In this document: in pieces, positions 59,218 to 64,000 of the stretch
Layout: every line of letters starts with the position of its first letter
Position numbering within the stretch: position 1 is the stretch's first letter
Source: Fragum whitleyi
Lineage: Eukaryota; Mollusca; Bivalvia; Cardiida; Cardiidae
Direction of reading: 5' to 3'
NCBI GenBank assembly: GCA_948146395.1
Contig: OX411548.1
Coordinates: 62,143,020-62,207,019, forward strand
Length of the DNA stretch: 64,000 nucleotides
Program-made: the position numbers and the translations under genes
The notes under the pieces: generated by a model
Database searches by the model: none
What the model saw: the letters and a program-made list of their open reading frames with translations, nothing else
What the model was told of the DNA's origin: nothing

Positions 59218-60648
59218 AGCTCACCTGAGCAGGAAGTGCTCAAGGTTAGCTATTGTGATCCATCAATTTCTGGCATCCATCTGTCTGTCCATCCATCAGT
59301 CCACAATGTTATAAAAAATTAGCTCCTCCTAAGCTATTCATACTGGGCAGAATACAACCAAACTTTACAGTTATGAACCTTAGGTTGTGTATCAATCAAA
59401 ATACCTAAAAGATTTTGAATCAATATTTGAGTCAAAATAGAGGCCAAAAAAGGGCCAAAAAGTAAAATTCTTAGATAATGTTTTCATATGAAACTATGAG
59501 TCAGAATTTAACCAAACTTGACAGATCTGATCTTTGGGTCATGCTTTTTCAAAACACTTGGAAGAGTTTGACCATAGGTCAAGAAATGGTCAAAATGGGA
59601 CTAAAAGGGGTCAAAAGGTCAAATCTTACTTTTGTTCAAGAGGTCATAATTTAGCTCATTTTTTCTCAAACATGCTCAGATTTCTTATAAGGAAGGATCC
59701 TTTTGATTTTGGTGGCATTTCTTGTTACCACTCTAGGGGTCATAATTTTGGCTTAATCTTTCTCAAATGTGCTCAGGATGTTTGTAGGATCATAAGGAAG
59801 GGCCCTATTGATTGTGATTGCATTTTGGGGTATGTCAAAGGAAAAGGAGCCTTAAAGACCATTTTGGGTATTTTAAAGGAAAGGGAGCCTTATAGACAAT
59901 GTCCGTATAACCATTCTAGATGTCAAAACTTTGGCTCAATCGCTCAAACTTGCTCAAGACATTTGTCTGGGCAAAAGGAACCTTGAAGACTATTTCTTTC
60001 AAACCATTCTTAAAGTCACAACTTAAGGATAACCTTTCCCAAACTTGCTAAAATTGTTTGGCTCGTCATATGGATGGACCATTTTAGGATTGGAAAAGTA
60101 GTGGGGAATTCTGTTAAAAATCATTAACATTTCGTAAAAGTTGTAAACTTTTACTCTTTCTCTATGTAAAAAAAATCCCCCATCACCATCAAAAACAGGG
60201 TTTTTTTTTACAAAGTTTGTGCCAAATGCACAATCCCCCATCCTAGAATAGACACTGATTTTAGCTGCATTCCCATTTATGTAAAATGGAAAAGGAGTCT
60301 CAATGGCATATCCTTAATACCAAGGTCTTTCAACTTGTTTTTCCCTTAATATTGATCTTGCGACGTAGCTTTTTTACCTCAAATAACCTGAAATGAATTT
60401 TGTGTAAGATTTTATCGTGACAATAAATCTTACAGATAAATTTGGTAAAAAGAAAGGCCTCTTTATAAGAAGAACAATTCTGTGTTTTTTTTCTAGATAA
60501 AGGCACTTTCCAAAATTCTGAAAACAGATTTTAAATTATTTTATTATGTATTAGGTACGAATATCTTTTAAGTTAATTCAATTAAATTAGGAAGTAGTTA
60601 AGGAGACATAGGTGAGCTTTATAGGACCATTAGGGTCTACTTGTTTTT
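59218..60648 (+). mobile_element. GCTCACCTGAG-type element D
   Basis: Start agctcacctgagcaggaag, tgctcaaggttagctattgt; leader decayed to ccatctgtctgtccatcc (CpG lost). End taggtgagctttatagg, accattagggt hairpin, ctacttgttttt. It contains a minus-oriented TIR element (60100-60254). The 150-codon open frame inside (59534-59986) follows the repeat units and is not a gene. Confidence 0.62.
60100..60254 (-). mobile_element. TIR element (TGTCTATACTAGG), minus strand copy
   Basis: Reverse complement matches the element at 49759 along most of its length (cttttactctttctctatgt; gcacaatcccccatcctaga). Inserted in element D. Confidence 0.65.
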
Positions 60649-61910
60649 AGCTCACCTTGGCACAAAGTGCTCAAGGTGAGCTATTGTGATCAATCAATGT
60701 CCTGCATCCAACCATCACTCTGTCCATCCATCCACAATTTTAAAAAATCTCCTACCAATCTTTCCATTAGATTTCAGCCAAACTTCTTAGAAGTGATTTT
60801 TAGGACAAGGATTTTTAAACTGTTTCACAGAATTTGAATCCATGAAGAACTCTGTTGGTCATAGCAACAGCGTAAAAAAACTTGAAAAATCTTTTCCCAA
60901 TTAGTAAGGGCTAGATCTTTCATATTTGGTATGGAGCATTGCCCAATGCTTGTCAACCAGAATACTTCAAATTAGTACTCTACCTAAAAAACTAACCCTT
61001 TGTTGTAGGATCCCTGTTTTACATAGAAATAAAGCACAAAAATCTTTAAAAATCTTCTACTTCCAAACCAGAATGGTAAAATTTTTTTGGCATGACACAT
61101 TTGCCTAAGGCCCTCTAACAAAAAAATACAAATAATTGTGCTGACTTTATTATTAGCCCTATGTTTTGGAATCCCTGATTTAATCTAAAAAAAGTAGAAC
61201 AAAATCTTTATAAATGTTTACTAATATATACAACTATTTAGCTTAGAACTCTGAAAATTGGCTTGACCAATATAATTAAGACTATTTAGCAGATGGTGAA
61301 ATTAATGTGCCAACTTGGAAAAAGCCCTGTTTTATTGGTTCCCTAATTCTAATTTAGAATAAAATAATAAAAATTGAAGTGCCTATAATCTTCTTCTAAA
61401 CAGCAAGGTATGCATCATTTAAATTTTGCCCAATGAAATACCATATGGGCCAGAAGAAAACACTGTAAATTGCTTTAAGATTGAAAGCAAGCCTTTGTTA
61501 TTTGGATTATTTCTATAGACAAGGTATCGAAAGAAGTTTTTAAAATCTTTTTCCCTATTACTTTAAGGCTTGATAATTTTCATTTTTGCTTCAGCATGGA
61601 TTCAATTTTTCTGCCCAAATGTTTGAAATTGTTACCCTAAAATCAAAATCTGCTCTATACTGTAGGGCAACTTTTAGGATAGAGGTTCTAAATCAATAGA
61701 CACATTTTCAAAAGTTTGTGGTATTGTTTTTCATTGATCTTGAAAAACAATTCACAGTACCTTTCATTCTTATATTGGAAAATATAGCTCTCTGATGTAT
61801 GGTCAAGTATTGACTATAAGTCATAGAGAAATTTGAAAAAAAAAAACACTTACACTTTGGAACTCACATACTCAGGTGAGTGATTTAGGACCATCATGGT
61901 CCTCTTGTTT
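60649..61910 (+). mobile_element. GCTCACCTGAG-type element E
   Basis: Directly abuts element D. Start agctcaccttggcacaaagt then gctcaaggtgagctattgtg; end ctcaggtgagtgatttagg, accatcatggtcc hairpin, tcttgttt. The interior is strongly diverged; CpG almost absent (one in 61201-61800). Confidence 0.62.
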
Positions 61911-63103
61911 ACATTGATAAGTCTGTTATATGCGAGAAATGTGAATTGTTTGAAAACACTTCATCAGACAGGGATTATCACACCCCTACCAGTGCAATGC
62001 AGGCAACTGCTGGTTTCACCATGTCAGTCTGTCTACAGATCTAATTGATCCTAACAGATATCTGAGAAATCTTGACATAAATAGTTACAAGCTTTAGATG
62101 TTAACTGCACAAAAACACTATTCTATTTCCTGATTTAAGCTCCACTGGCTGAAAGCCATCGAGCTATTGTCATGACATTGTGTCTGTTGGGTGTGTGTCC
62201 TTGTGTTTGTGCTTAAACCATTGGGCCAATTTCAATGAAACTTGGAAATGATTCTTACTTTAATAAATCAAGCAATTTGGAATGACCCCCATATATAAGC
62301 ATGGCAGGTATGGGCTTATTTTCACTTAAAAATCTTTATAAAATCTTCTCCCAAACCATTGGGCCAATTTCAATGAAACTTGGCATGAATGTTCCATGGG
62401 CGACCCTTTACTGAAGTTGGTCAAAAAACTGTAATTGGCAACTAAATAATTATTAAACATTGCAAATTCTATTTTCAATGTGAAAATCATCTCCTCTCTA
62501 ACCATTGGGCCAATTTCACTGAAACTTTACAGGAAGATTCCTTCTGTAACCCTTTACTTCAAGAAATTTTGTTTAAACCCCAATTATGTTTCTGGCAGGA
62601 TGGGGCTTATGTTTAATCCAAAATCTTCTCCCAAGCAAATGGGCAAATTTTGATGAATACAATTATTCCTTTGGTGATTTTTAATGCAAAAAAATTTTGA
62701 TTGATCATAAGTAAAGTTGTGGGAGAAGGGGAATTTTCCATTTAAATCATGAAAATCTTTTCCAATTTTCACTTTGAAATCTTGCATGTCCTAAAAAATA
62801 GTTATATGAATATCATTTAGAATATTAATCTCAGAAACATATTGTGGGTAAATTGGTGGGTAAAGGGTGTGTGTGTAACCACTGATGTTATAGTGTATTT
62901 TGGTGTAGTAAATCATTATATAATAGTTCAAAAGAAACTTCTAAATGTTGTTTTCAATCAATGTAAGCTTTTTGTTAAAATTATTCCTATATTCATTTTT
63001 AAGCAAGTGAATGCAAGAGATGGGTATATGTTTCAATTCAGGGTGAAACTTTTCATGTGAAGGAAAATCTAAATGGATGCATTTACAAGAATAATTAGAT
63101 GTA

Positions 63104-63223
<120 letters not shown>

Positions 63224-63864
63224 CAAATTCTATTTTCAATGTGAAAATCATCTCCTCTCTAACCATTGGGCCAATTTCACTGAAACTTTACAGGAAGATT
63301 CCTTCTGTAACCCTTTACTTCAAGAAATTTTGTTTAAACCCCAATTATGTTTCTGGCAGGATGGGGCTTATGTTTAATCCAAAATCTTCTCCCAAGCAAA
63401 TGGGCAAATTTTGATGAATACAATTATTCCTTTGGTGATTTTTAATGCAAAAAAATTTTGATTGATCATAAGTAAAGTTGTGGGAGAAGGGGAATTTTCC
63501 ATTTAAATCATGAAAATCTTTTCCAATTTTCACTTTGAAATCTTGCATGTCCTAAAAAATAGTTATATGAATATCATTTAGAATATTAATCTCAGAAACA
63601 TATTGTGGGTAAATTGGTGGGTAAAGGGTGTGTGTGTAACCACTGATGTTATAGTGTATTTTGGTGTAGTAAATCATTATATAATAGTTCAAAAGAAACT
63701 TCTAAATGTTGTTTTCAATCAATGTAAGCTTTTTGTTAAAATTATTCCTATATTCATTTTTAAGCAAGTGAATGCAAGAGATGGGTATATGTTTCAATTC
63801 AGGGTGAAACTTTTCATGTGAAGGAAAATCTAAATGGATGCATTTACAAGAATAATTAGATGTA

Positions 63865-63869
<5 letters not shown>

Positions 63870-63929
<60 letters not shown>
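63870..63929. repeat. (TA)n tract, about 30 units
   Basis: Uninterrupted TA dinucleotides closing repeat unit 2, shorter than the tract of unit 1. Confidence 0.97.
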
Positions 63930-63930
<1 letters not shown>

Positions 63931-64000
63931 CAAATTCTATTTTCAATGTGAAAATCATCTCCTCTCTAACCATTGGGCCAATTTCACTGAAACTTTACAG

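Noticed and set aside
59534..59986. 150-codon open frame on the plus strand
   Set aside because: It reads through degenerate internal repeats of element D (CSRGHN... and CYHSRGHN... recur with the DNA unit), has no splice context or domain, and the frame is open because the repeat lacks stops.

Overview
The window looks like a stretch of a repeat-rich animal genome, most likely a bivalve mollusc. The evidence is a spliced rhodopsin-class GPCR gene, a second spliced gene, tRNA-derived SINEs with target-site duplications, many short foldback and terminal-inverted-repeat elements, and long interspersed elements made of degenerate 115-170 bp internal repeats of the kind common in molluscs. The species call rests on repeat character only and could not be checked by alignment. 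There is no bacterial operon, CRISPR array or viral gene.

Left part (1-46.4 kb): AT-rich, CpG-rich, almost entirely non-coding. One confident gene lies here: a two-exon class A GPCR on the minus strand (exon 1 25771-26587, exon 2 22064-22770), with canonical splice sites around a 3000-nt phase-1 intron and a TATA box about 60 bp upstream of the ATG. It encodes 507 residues with DRY, CWxP and an altered NPxxY, and a His where the conserved Asp of TM2 is expected. The rest is repeats: foldback families, mini-hairpins, SINEs, a 33-bp minisatellite and long internally repetitive elements.

Right part (46.4-64 kb): a compact promoter-like patch (CCAAT box, perfect palindromic NRF1-type site, YY1-like site) is followed by a sharp, persistent loss of CpG running to the window end. 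Short exons with good splice signals and compatible reading frame can be picked out on the plus strand here: 47048-47102, 49485-49548 and 50269-50329 join in frame; 56845-56928, 58408-58538 and 58741-58887 join in frame. Together they suggest one previously unannotated, broadly expressed, mostly helical protein gene whose methylated gene body explains the CpG loss. One exon between the two groups was not found. I do not recognise the protein.

The introns and flanks of this second gene are packed with elements that start with a GCTCACCTGAG hairpin and end with its complement plus a GGCC hairpin and TCTTGTTT, often head to tail, and with smaller TIR elements and SINEs. The window ends inside a near-identical 761-bp tandem duplication whose units terminate in long (TA)n tracts.
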